Shown here: positions 38,291-50,517 of the stretch, one piece after another | Layout: every line of letters starts with the position of its first letter | Position numbering within the stretch: the stretch's first letter is position 1 | NCBI RefSeq assembly: GCF_008831285.2 | Contig: NC_045140.1 | Coordinates: 24,880,131 to 24,944,130, forward strand | Source: Nymphaea colorata | Taxonomy: Eukaryota > Streptophyta > Magnoliopsida > Nymphaeales > Nymphaeaceae | DNA: 64,000 nt | Direction of reading: 5' to 3' | Made by a program: the position numbers and the translations under genes | The notes under the pieces: model-generated | What the model was told of the DNA's origin: nothing | Databases searched by the model: none | The model's input: only the letters and a program-made list of their open reading frames with translations

Positions 38291-41200
38291 TTACAAACGC
38301 ACCTCAATTGCATCCCAAAAGGAAGAAGGTGGAGGAGAGGGGGAGATGGTAAGACTCAAGAAATCGAAAGCCATGCCAGTAGAAAAAAATGCAACGGTAG
38401 GGTCAAAAGAGAGAGATTGAGAGAGAGAACCCTGACTTCAAGGTTCATGGTTCATGCCATCACATAGAGCAAGCGGTTGACCCAGACGGCTATCCTCTTT
38501 TCACCTATCCACTGCCTCAAACAAGAGAGAGGTGGGCGGCATTGGATTGGGGCGAGCTATAGATTGAGACAGCTCCCTTTTTTGCCTTCTGTCGGGATAG
38601 TAACTAGAAAAAAAAAAAAAAAAAAAAACTAACAGCCTTCAAGGTATCCGATCATGTGAACAATTGTTTAATAGAATGTATATTTGTATGTATACATGTA
38701 TGTATGAATAAATTTTTAACAAAATATTAGGAGAAGATAATGTGAAGAGCCCATAATTGTAAACTTAATTAGTTAGGATCATTGAGGAACGTCTTAGCAA
38801 ATGAGGAGGTAGAATAAGACCAAACTTCTTTGCGCCGAGGATCAACATTTCTAGCTCTTTAAAATAGGTGTATCTCACCTTTAGGTTAGGCGACAAAAAT
38901 AAAACCAAGCCTTCATTTCAAGTAAAGAAGGAATGCGTATTGAAGGTGTTAGTAGTGTTGAAAACAGCCAAAATGCAGTTAAAAGCAGTTGGGATTTCAC
39001 TAAAAATATTATTTTTGGCGGGGAGGATTTCAAATTCATATGTTTGAACGTTGTTCTTCTTCAAAATTAAGTTGTATACGCTTAGTTTAATATCTATAGA
39101 TGCGCTTGGTAATACAATCATGCGTATGTCGGATTTTTCACCCTCGATGCTCATTCATGTTTTGTCTTATACACTTAATGATGAAGGCGTGGAAGAATGT
39201 GACAAAATTTATTGAGAAGGTTGATCTGGAATGCACTCGTCCTCTACTTCCCCCTCCTTCCACCCCATTCCCCCAATCTGACCTTAAATCCATGGCTTTT
39301 AACATGTAGCATGGATTTCAAATTTATGTTATTGAGATAAGCACACCTTTTTATGCCGCCTCTGATCTCAAACACAACACACAACCTAAGTGGCAAAAAC
39401 TCATATATGAGGTCTTGGAGAGGGGTTTGAAATCCAAGCATGTTGGAAGGGGGTGTGAAATCCTCAGCGATCTCACATATCTTAATCGCTTATTTACATA
39501 AAGATAACAACACTTAAAAACTAATCTTAATGAACATCTTAGTTCCTACAACTTGTTAATGATTTTTTATCCGCAAAAGGAAAACCGTTCTCAATGTGAA
39601 AATTTTGGCCCCGTTGAAAACTCGCAGAGGGGCATAACTCAAACGGATGGACTTGGAGTGCATTAGAAGCACGTCTCCCATTTAAAACCTATGGCAGACT
39701 ATGCTCCTATATCATAAGTGAAGTAGGTCCTACATGCAAGTTAATGTATGCAGAAATCGCACCATTTAGTACCGACACAACTTTAAACCTTGAAAACAAG
39801 GAGATGAAAGGGAGCTCAGTTCTCTCCAATGGTAGAATAACCTTCTTGCTACGCTTCCCAACATTGGGTGCTGTTTGATGGATCGGTGCCGAGTCAACAA
39901 AACCTAGAACCGGATTCAGATATGGATAACCACTAGCTAAGTTTAGATCCAGATCCATAACGTCGGACCCGGTCGCAGATTTAGCCGGTCCGGTCCGGAA
40001 ACCGATGAGAGGGACCGATGGTGGAAAGCACCAAGAAGAGGCACATCAATCCTGCCACACTGGACTCTCCAAATCAATGATGGATACGCTGCTCTTCACA
40101 GACACAATAAAAAGCGTAGGCATATGGCTGAATAACAACAGAGGAGTTGGCATTTATAAGGGGACAAAACGGGTCCCACTATAATTGGAGTTGGAAGAAA
40201 AAGAAAGCTCATTATTACGTCCTAGTTTGGAGTTGGATCCTTATCAGAAAAAGGAGAAAAATTTAAAGAACCGTGAACAAAAATAAACATTTTAAAAAAT
40301 AAAAGAAAGAAAAAAGAGATGAGAGAATAATGAAAGAGAGAAAGACTGCGACCAACTTTTTTTAAAAAAAACCCTAAACATGGCAAAAAAAATCATTACG
40401 GAATAATGCTTTTAGGGTTTGGACCATGTAAGAAAACATTCCGCATCACAGCCACTGAACAGTGCTTTATTTTTTTTTATCTTTTTTTATGCATTTGGGG
40501 CACTAAAATATGTATTCTCAGCTTTTAAATCCTCTTGAAAAACAAGATCATTAGGGACAAAAATTTAGTTGGTGTTCAACAACTTTAGCAAGAAACTTCC
40601 TTCTAACCGACTGAATGAATCGCATGATCACGATTGTTATCTCATAAGTTTTGTATCTTTCTGAAACTTTTTCTTGGGAGTAGAAATAGTTCAGTAGATC
40701 AACAGTTTACAAAGGAAAGGAAGGACAGTTGGTGGCCTGATTTGGTTGAATTTTAATGCAAACAAACGATGCGCAGAAGTCTGAAATCAAGCAGTCATCC
40801 AGTATCTAAGCCCCTAAACTGGACTTTTTTTATAGACTTAGACTGTATGCCGCACTCCAACTACTCTAGAAATGCGTCAATAGGTGGCCTGTAAAGGGAT
40901 TGCAAAGAAGAAAAGTAGATTTCTTTATTGCCTGTTGATGAAACTATGCAAACTGTTTACTGTTACTGGGAGTTTTCTTGGTCATGACCAGTGACCACCT
41001 TCCCTTTGTCATATGTTCATTTTCCAAATTCCCCTGCTGTTCGCAGTCTGAGGATTTAGATCATATTCTGATGCTATATTTAGCAAATCAAACTTTTTGA
41101 CCTGTACTTATCACATGATGAATATCTTCCTCTCTTTTTTCCCTTTTTCTTTAATGAAGTGGTAACGAAGAACCGCGTAGTTTGAACCTTTATGGGCTCT

Positions 41201-44195
41201 GCCCTGTCAAGAGTAAACTAGGCATTTCACTTGTGTATCTTGTTAGCACAGTAATACCCATATATTTGAGACGAGTTAATGGTATTCCCATATTAACGAT
41301 TATACATTTTAACCTCTCTTTTGGTTCTTGTGTAGTGGAATCTAATGTAGCCAGCAAGTATTTTACTAGCTTTCACAAATCTGTGATTGCTTCATTTTCT
41401 CAAGATGTGCACTCTTATCTAATTGTGCATTGTGGTGATCTCTAACAAGTATCAAGCATGGCCATGTCCAAGAGCAGGGATTTCAATGGATTAAATTTAT
41501 GTAATCACTGGTTACCTCCATTTGAATATGACAAAATGGAGTTTTGGTAACAACATAAGAACCGATTTGTGACCTAATTCAAATCAATTGTGTGTCATTG
41601 AATCTGAATCTAAATCATGACCCAAAAGAGTTCATCGGCCAAATCGGGTTCGCAAAGGCCTCGATTGGATTCGAACCCAGTTGGTCCATGTCCCCATCCA
41701 AGAGGCAGCTCACAATTGTCACATCCATGTCCTGTTTGTCATGAAGGGACATGGCTGCCAACTTGGATTGCAACAGACACACCTTGGATGACCCACAAAA
41801 GAGGTGGGCATTTCTCTTGCTTTCTTCATCTGGTTGTCTGTGTGCCTTCTGAAAGGAATATGGGCAAGCTTTTAGGTTAAGGGGGGCTTCATTTAAGTTT
41901 CTATGATCACAATATTCAGATTGTACAATATTGGCATTTTTCTTGCTTCTTTGGACAGCCAATGAGAGTCCAGCTTGTACTTTGCATATGTGGACAACAT
42001 AAATGCTAGCTAAACAGTTTTGAAAGGTACTGTACCATATATTTGAATCTCCAAGGACCATGATGACTATCCAGTCCATGAGATCAGTTCATTTGATTGT
42101 CTAGATGAAGTTGCTTGGCATGATTCCAGGACTTAATTAACAGTGAAGCTGCAAAGAAAAGACTCAGTTTATCTTACTTGATTACTATCAGGTTCATGTA
42201 AACAGAATGGATAATGAGACCAAGTGTCGGATTTGTGTCAGCTCTATGACTATGCAGGTGTGGAATGGACAGGGCAGGTCTTGAGCCCATGCTCAATTGC
42301 TGGGTTTCAGCAGTGCAAGAGTTTGAGGCTTAGGCAGCCTTGCCCAACAAAACCAAGAAAGGAAATGTTGTCACCTTAAGTTCCTCTACATAAGAGTGAA
42401 GAGAGAAACTGGTTTAAACTACTTAAGTTCCTCTAAGGACAAGAAAAGCCCAATTTGTACAAAAAGGTATCACCAAAAAAAGATCGAAGCGGGATTATTA
42501 TATCATTTACAAAATGGAGTTTTCCTTAGTCTTGAATTGAGCAGCTGTGGTTACTTACAATTTATCCAAGGAAAAAACCTTAAGGATGCGTTTGAAGCCC
42601 AAGCATCTTTAATCTTAAACCTGTGAATTCGATGTGGCAAGGGCTATTTCCAAAACAATACCCATCTTTAGTGGAGCTCAAAATTGGAGTTCAATTTGAT
42701 TCACCTTTATTATAGTGCTTTAAAACAAAGAATTAAAGTAGGATATCACTTGGTTAGCGTCAAGACTTAATGAGTTCATTGCAGACTTGATCAAGGATCA
42801 AGATTCAAAGACACAGATTGGTGTTCCTTAAAATGGATAAAAAATTAACCAAATCCATTGATCAATCGAATGACTTTACCTTGCTAGCAAATTGATGCAT
42901 GATTTTGGTTTGTATTTACGTCCAACAACTATAGTCAGCTAATTGTATGCCTTAAAATCTGCTTTAGATGCCTTGTGAAGTATATCTTTTCCAAAACAAT
43001 TGAGAGAAATAAATACGCATGACCCCACATTCCTGGATTTACTTTCAGCTAGGTCAAAAATATTGTCCTTTCGATAGACAAGTTTTCTCGAAAGATATAT
43101 ATATATATATATGTCATTGATGTAGATGTGGGGTTTTCTAGTAGGTGAGTTGGGTTTTAGCCGGATTCATGTCAAGTTATACCAGAAGAGACGCTTTGAG
43201 CACTGAACTCTTTGTTTTCCTTCTTGCAAGCCTCAAGTCCAACCTTAAAACCAAGTTACAGCATCGTTCTTGGTTGTGTCAAGGAATAAGTCGGTGTTGT
43301 GGGTCAGAGTGGTTTCTCCCCAAGCACTTAGGCAAAATAAACTTTCTTACACCGTAAAACCCTAAGGCTAATATTTAACTTACGTACACAAAATAGACTC
43401 TCTAGACAGCGCAAAACCCTAATATCTCCTAACTGACGCAAAATAGTGACACCTACAAAGTTCGAACTTTGACTGCTCCATACGGAATACGAACCAAATT
43501 GTCTCTTGATGTTTTGAACCCAGTCAATAGACGACTCAAAGGACTTACTACCACTTCGGGTGGTGAAGAACAGTGGCAGAGCCAAAAAATTGTCTGAGAC
43601 ACTCAGGCCATGTATAACTCTACCTCTGGCGAAGAAACGACATAACCGTAGATCAGCCAATTAGCCCTGGAGTAACTTTTATAGAATAACTTTTATACGT
43701 TGAGCAATTGCCCTACCACTCTGCACCGTCGGAACACTAAGACCTAGCTTTGGTCACCGATCGGCCGGTGGGCCGCGTCCCCCTCTATCTCAAACTCCCT
43801 CTGGTTAACATAGATGAGGAAAAGGACAATGGCAACGCGGTGTATTAAATATCAATGATGATGACTGTGACAATGTTGGATCATCGCTATCATTTTTTCT
43901 ATTATATATGATATTGGCTGCATCCTGGTTGTGGTTTCTTTAGATTATAATAACGTTTATAATAACTCATAAGATGACGTCGTTCGCACACGAGAAAGAT
44001 CACGATCGTGATATTCTCATTTATTGTTCTTTTATTGATGAACGAGAAAAAATGTCCCAAGTATGAACAAGGATTTTGAAGTATCGACAACCCTCAATTG
44101 TTATTATTAGCATTAACCATTTAGAGAATGGCATTTATTATTAGACAAGATGACATTTTATATCCATGAAGATTTTGAAAATAGGCAACACATGT

Positions 44196-44211
44196 ACACA
44201 CACACACACAC

Positions 44212-44242
<31 letters not shown>
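44196..44242. repeat. Compound (CA)n(TA)n microsatellite
   Basis: A CA run of about 17 bases followed by a TA run of about 29 bases. Confidence 0.95.
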
Positions 44243-44243
<1 letters not shown>

Positions 44244-44245
<2 letters not shown>

Positions 44246-44371
44246 GGTATCCAATTGGTCAAGTGGTTTACAAGGATTGATGGCTTGCCAACCTGCAGCT
44301 AGAGGAAGCACTTGGACACATATAGCCCACAGGAAGGCTGCAGACTGAGTTCGGTCCTCTAATCCTTGGTG
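44244..44371 (+). mobile_element. Candidate tRNA-derived SINE remnant
   Basis: A Pol III A-box-like TGGTCAAGTGG (about 44257) is followed about 90 bases later by a B-box-like AGTTCGGTCCT. That spacing is long for a tRNA but possible for a decayed SINE. It abuts the (CA)n(TA)n microsatellite at 44196-44242. No tRNA cloverleaf could be drawn. Confidence 0.3.
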
Positions 44372-47300
44372 CCACTTGCCATTCGTTTAATTTCTTAATA
44401 GATCTTTTTATTATCTTGCTTTCAAAATAATTGTTGGTATTCAAGGTTCATAAGAAAAGACAAGTTTTCCCTTTCCAAAATCCTATTTAGAATAGAAAAA
44501 ATAAAAGATAGGGATGGTTTTAGCTCTTTATCTGGTCATGAGCTACACCTCAAGAGCTTCATATCTTCTCCATCTAGATATGGGCGCACATGTACGCGAG
44601 AGAGAGAGAGAGAGAGAGGGAGAGAAAAGAAAAAAACAGAGAAGCTTTTTCCTTTCCAATTTTTAAACAAAGTTTGTACTTAACTCAAGTTTATTTGTAT
44701 GGATGTGCCCTGAACTTGAGGAACAATAATTGTGGAAAAGTAATTTCTGAAATGAAAAAGAAAAGGTAGAGGGGAACTTGAGAGCCATTGCTTTAGAAAT
44801 CTATTTTCTTTCTCCATTATGGGCCAGCAATGCAGGTTCAATGTCATCAAGATGCAGGTCACTGTAATTAATGTAATATCACCTAAATTTTCCCATCTGC
44901 CTTTACGATGTATTAATTTTTTCACTTATTTGTGAACATCTTTTTGACAATTTAAGCCGAATAGAGTGAATTCCTATCTGCCCAAAAGAAATAAACTGAC
45001 AATCTTGAGAAAAAAAAAAGGAAGGCTGATGGCTTGTCCATCAAAGGAAAAGCAAGCATTTAAAATTGTCAGGTTGACTGCAGGCACTCCAGTGTGTTCA
45101 CAGACAAGAAATAAAGGACATAAAACATGCTGGAGAAGAAGAGCTTAGCTCCCTAGATCACATAGATCATCACCTGCCCCATAAAGCCTAAACTATAATT
45201 CAGCAAAACATGTAGCTTTCCATTATTGAGCTTACACCATGTCAGCCCATGTGAAAGGTCTGAGTCCTTCACAATATTGCTCATCGATAAGTACCTTCAG
45301 TACTACTTCTCCATTATTTCCTTTGTTTGCTGGTTCTTTCTCTAAAGGGCCCCGATTCAGATCATGTGACTTCAGATCCGAACCGAGTCAGATAAAACCT
45401 TAACAGTCTAGCTAGCTCCTAGAAGCCCTCACATGGAGATGAATAACTTCACTGTGTCACATTAGTGAAGTTCATGCAACCGGATAAGCATTGTTATTAA
45501 GTATATGTATATATAGATAAACAATCAATATGTTCAGTTGGATGTCAGTTGGTAGGGTTTATGTTGGGAAATGCAGTGTTAATGACCTATTGTTATAATT
45601 CAAGCACAGCATGAAAGCGTATGTTTCCACAGCATGCAAGTTGACTCGCTGAGCTTGTAAGTTGCGGACAAGCCAACAACTACAAACCAAACAGTTCTTT
45701 TTTTGTCTCATCAGGAGATGCTATCCCATGCTTTTTATACTCCGTCCCTTTCATCCTCAGCACCATGCATTAAGTGGCACATACTGACAACTATCATATA
45801 TTTTAATGCAATTATTTGTTTTATATATATATATATATAAATGTATATGTATGTATATTTATTTATTTATGTTTTATATTTAGATTTGTATAAAAGAAAG
45901 AGACGGAGAGAGAGAAAGAGAGGCTTCCTCTGATGCATGCATGGAATAAGCTGATGCACCTAGTTTTTGGAGCAGAATGTGGGCATCGTTTGGGGTGATG
46001 ACACGTTGGACAGGGTTATCTACTGAAGCTTGCCAACATGACTTCTAGTGTTTGGTTGGGAATGAATTGCAGTCGCGAAACATTGTTCCAGGAAATAACG
46101 TGGGCATTTTCTGTTTTCTCACAAAAAGGTTGAGAGAATGTTGGCGAAGAATTATTTATAGAATGCATAAAAAGCATGAAATCATTGAAAATAAGGAGGA
46201 AAATGTGGATTCAGTATTGTGGTGAACATGAAAACTTTCTTACATAGTGTAAACTATAAATGGTGTTTTTGGTGTGAATCTATTTCAAGATTTGTAGTAG
46301 ATTCATGAAACACTTGTATAAGTGTCTTATGAATCTACCATTTCTTTCTAAGGTAGATTTATGAAACAATAATAATATGTAACTATTATCAAACAACCCC
46401 TAAAGTATCTAACCCGACTTGAAGAGATCTGGTGATAAATTCCTGAAAGACAATCCCACGAAAAAATTCGAATTCTCGTTTTAAAGGGCAACCAAAAAAC
46501 AGGTAAAGAACATATATACATACATATATGCACTGTTTCAATTTTTTTGAAAAAGTTACGTGGTAGAGGTGCTTTCCAACTCCAAGACGTCCCCTAAAAC
46601 TAGACGTTTCTTAGCAGCCTCTAGTGGAACAACAGCACCAGCAAGTTGAAAGAAAGTGGGAAAAAAGAAAACTCAAGCAGAGAAAACCCAACAATATCCA
46701 TGTCTTCCCTTACAATAAATTTGTTAAATTGCACTCTTCTGCTTTTTTAGTTTTCTTTTTTTTTTCTCTTCTTTCTCTTTTCAATCTGTGCCCACTTTAA
46801 GTCATTCGACTCCAATCTGTCTGCAGTTTCAGACATGCAACTTTATTTGAAAGGATCTCCTATTACGTCTCTTGCAAAAATTCGGATGTGACTCCCTGCC
46901 ATTACGCGTAGATCATCTAGACGACTCCTTAAATAACTGAAAATCTAATCAAAATCGATTTCCTTCGAGCCTGTAGAACAGATTTTTACAATTTTTTAAA
47001 AAAATAGAAATATTTTAGAAAGAACCAACGATGGCATGCGGCAATCTTGAATCAACCACCATCGAATCGGACAACATATGCATTATTTGCTGCTGGTTTT
47101 GCTAAACATGAAGCCCAAATAAGAAACCTGACGCTCACGGGACTTGGACTCGTAACGTCCTGTCGACCTCAGATTCCAAAAATATGAGACGAGGAGGACG
47201 CTCTGAGCAGCAGCGCAGTGCGCGTTTCGTTTCCTGTTTCTTTAAGCGCGTTCTGATCAGAGGGGAGCGCAGAGCATTAAGGGGAGAGAAGGGAATGTTT

Positions 47301-48011
47301 AGCTTATTCTGCAGATGCATGGAAGCGTCGTCTTTTTAATGCTCTCAGGGGAGAGACGCCTGTCTCCGCTCGACCACACAATCAAATCTAAAGCAAATCC
47401 AACACTCACTGTTGGCGATTGCTCCAGGACAAAGGCATCCACCCGATTATCAACAGAACTGACGTTGACAACACCACCCACCACACTTGCTCCTCATATT
47501 TATAATTTCTTCAATTCCACATTCAATGAAAATAAATTCCAAGACATTCTGCTCCCCTCTGCCCCTACTAAAACTTAATCAATGACCGCCATAAAAGCAA
47601 ATCTGTTAGCTCACCTGCAATTCTTTACTCCCCCTGAACTTTTCTTTCCTTTTCTTCTTTCTCCAAGCAGATTCAGAAGGACATAATATCCATGAAGGAT
47701 ACGTCCCGATCATCATAGATTTCTTTTGGCCTTTTTTTTGTCTTCTGTTTTTTATCGTTTTAATAATGATGTTCGTAATAGCGAAGTTAACCAGAATGAA
47801 TTAAAACAGAGGGTGTTGGTTGGGAGAGGGGCAGGAGAGGAGAGGGTTGCATGTTTTTGGTGAAACAGCTATGGGGGCTCGTGGGTCGCTTTCGACATCT
47901 GCCACCCTCCTCCTGGTTCCGTCGCTTTCACCAACAAGGGCAACTGGCTCTTTCCCTCCATGAAAAAACTCAGGGTTTTGTTCTCTTTATATCCAGAAAA
48001 AGCTAAAAAAA

Positions 48012-48037
48012 AGAAGAAGAAGAAGAAGAAGAAGAAA
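48012..48037. repeat. (GAA)n microsatellite
   Basis: GAA/AGA trinucleotide run of about 26 bases, next to poly-A. Confidence 0.9.
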
Positions 48038-50487
48038 AAAAAGCTCCTCCCTCTCTGTCTATCTCTCGTTATTTTTTTCTTTTCGAAATTTAATGCTTTT
48101 TTGACCATAATGAAAACGACGCGTCAGAAGGAAAAATTAATATCTTGTCCTTTACTTTTTAACCACATCTGGTTGCTTGCCATGGCTGATAAGAGCCCAC
48201 CCTGTAGGGTTCCCTGCCCTTTTGCGTGCTTTGAAGATGTAGGTCTGTAGGGCAGTGGTTTTTTCTTTTCTTTTTCATTATTTAAAAAAATAAATAAATT
48301 TCGCTCATTTATTTATTATTTTATTTATAGTTTAAAAGATAAAAAAAAAAAAAGTTGTAGGAGAGTTACCTCGGTCAATTTTAGTGGCCTGGCGGAAGAG
48401 CAGAGATTCCAGTGGGACCCGTCATCAGAAACGGGTCCCACCGGAGCTGTGGGGGGTGTTTGATCATTGAGATGGGACCCACCCGGTTCGGCAGCTTTTG
48501 ATTGGCTCTCCCGCCTTTATGGTGGTGGTCAAGCAACTGGATCCTTCGGGCCAGCTGGTGGGACCCGCGTTTCGTGTGGACTCGTACTGTATCTTGGGAC
48601 GATCGAATCTAAATCCAAAATCCTGCAATGAGATCCGAACCTCGAACCGCGCCCCGATCGGATGTGAATGCGATCGAGCGTAGGCCGAGTTTGGACAACT
48701 GACTGCCTTCGTACCTGATCGGACGGAAACCGGCAAAGGACCGCCTCGGTTCCTTTTTTTTTTTTTTTTCTTTTTTTTGGTGTATCGGACGCTTCATCCG
48801 ATCTTAGATTCGGACGCAAACCGATTCGGAAAACGCGACCAGTAGTTCTAGGATTGTTTCCTCTCTTATTGCAATTATCTGAATAGATATATATATATAC
48901 ACATACTGGCCCAAGCCGAGAGACTTAGTTGCTGGTTCACCACGTAAAACACCATGGCTACTCACCCACCGCTAGGGTAAGCAGGAGCAAGAGACTGACA
49001 CCAATGGAAGTTGAATCAGCGACTGGCCACCTATCAGCTGCTAGCCCACTCAAGGCGCGTTAAGTTCCCTCAGGGCTACAATTTTGCTATGGTTTCGTAT
49101 TGAAATTTAAAGAAAACTTCAAGGGCTTAGACTTATATGCTTGTGTTTCATATTACCATTGTCTCAGTTCATAGCTTTTTCTTTACGGTACAGAACAAAC
49201 TGGGCTAAGATCAGGTTGGGATCCATCATACCATATACTTCTGCTAGTTTCTAGTTCGACCATTACAAAGCCAGGATCCGCAGATAGAAAACACATACTT
49301 ACATGTAAAGTAGGTCAGGTGCTTGGTTGAATATGGAACTTGGACTCACTTTCGATCAGAAAAGCTGCATACCAAATTCAAATTCGACTACTATTGGGAG
49401 CTACCCTGTCTCCAATGCCAACCTGTTGACATCCTTGGTTATAAAATGGCGGAACATCAGGAAGCGCCAGCACAATTGGATGCGTCCAGAAATGGTATTT
49501 GGAGATTAAACGCGCTCCAAGTAGAAGCAGGACAAGACAGGACTGCGGACTGATCCCTCCTTCCTCGTCTATTACTACCATCAAATGTAATGCCCTTGCC
49601 ATATTAATGTCGACACATGGAAAGTCTATCTCACCCAAGTCCATATGATCTTCATTTATTGATCAAGGCCATGTGGATATGAATATCTTGAACACCTGTT
49701 AGTATAACTTTTATGAACCGTTCTCACTTCAGATGATAAATTCTTTTCGCTTTTGCATTTTTGAGGCAAAGTAAGCGAGTGAAGTAGAGTTTGTGTTTAA
49801 ACTGAACTCCCAAAACTGGTATCTTGCATTATAAGTTTTCCGTTGGTGTTCCTCTTTGCGAATAACGCGTGTTTTTTGTTTAGTTGAGGACTTCCACTAC
49901 CTCTCCCATTCACCCTATCTATACCAATTTTAGCTGTTGTAGAGCAAAGGATCGTAAAGCTAACTAACGAACCAACAAACATTGGTGCAACCCTTCTGCA
50001 ATCAATGACACAGTTGCTACTGTGGTCTAGTTGATATCAAAGCTAATGATATAATATGATTGATTCTCTCTGAGATCTTAATGATGCAAGTTATTTAAAC
50101 CAAAACTAACCATGCAACGTGAGGAGCGACACAATCCAAAACGCAAGCCTTAGCTCAAAGGGTTGCAGTTCTAGTGGGTTACACTTTGGCAGTCACAAAC
50201 CTCGTATGCTTTTGATGGAGCAAACAGGTTCGTTCATACTGAAGCGAGCGAGCTTCTTTCCCTCGAGCACAGGAGTTAAAGAAGAGCAAGAACAAACATA
50301 ATTAGCAGCAGCAAGAGGATGGGATCAGAAACAGGAATTTACATCAATAGTACAATGTTCAAGTGCCAAAAAATTCGAGTAAACCTCAACATGACGAGAC
50401 TGCCAGCCTCCCATATTTTACAGCCGTAACATATGCAGATATTATCTGCACAAATACAAGAGTCGCCTATTCATAAAAGATGGAAGT

Positions 50488-50517
50488 TTACCACCTTCTC
50501 ACCAACGATGTCAGCAG
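50488..50517 (-). other. 30-base terminal coding exon of the DUF3054 gene
   Basis: After a CAG acceptor the minus strand reads LLTSLVRRW and then TAA. It joins in phase 0 to the upstream exon that ends NPFELFE at 51691. The resulting ELFELLTSLVRRW ending is the family's usual C-terminus, as I know it. It was found by searching the downstream intron for that ending. Confidence 0.88.

Larger units (their letters stand above)
38291..50487. other. 12-kb intergenic region, no gene recognised
   Basis: Holds microsatellites, the SINE candidate at 44244 and probable transposon debris. A minus-strand frame at 41615-42079 (154 codons) and another at 39707-39958 starting MDLDLNLASGYPY show no family I recognise. 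The latter is preceded by repetitive CCGGTCCGG/GATCCAGATCC DNA. An A-rich run of about 20 bases lies at 38609-38628. Around 48560-48690 there are CGAT/CCGAAC-rich imperfect repeats like hAT subterminal regions. Confidence 0.45.

Noticed and set aside
39707-39958. Minus-strand frame starting MDLDLNLASGYPY as first exon of a gene
   Set aside because: No recognised family, no convincing downstream exon, and it is preceded by repetitive GGATC-rich DNA.
41655-41690. GGGTTCGAATCC (minus strand) as a tRNA B box
   Set aside because: No A box at tRNA distance and no acceptor stem or anticodon arm could be drawn.
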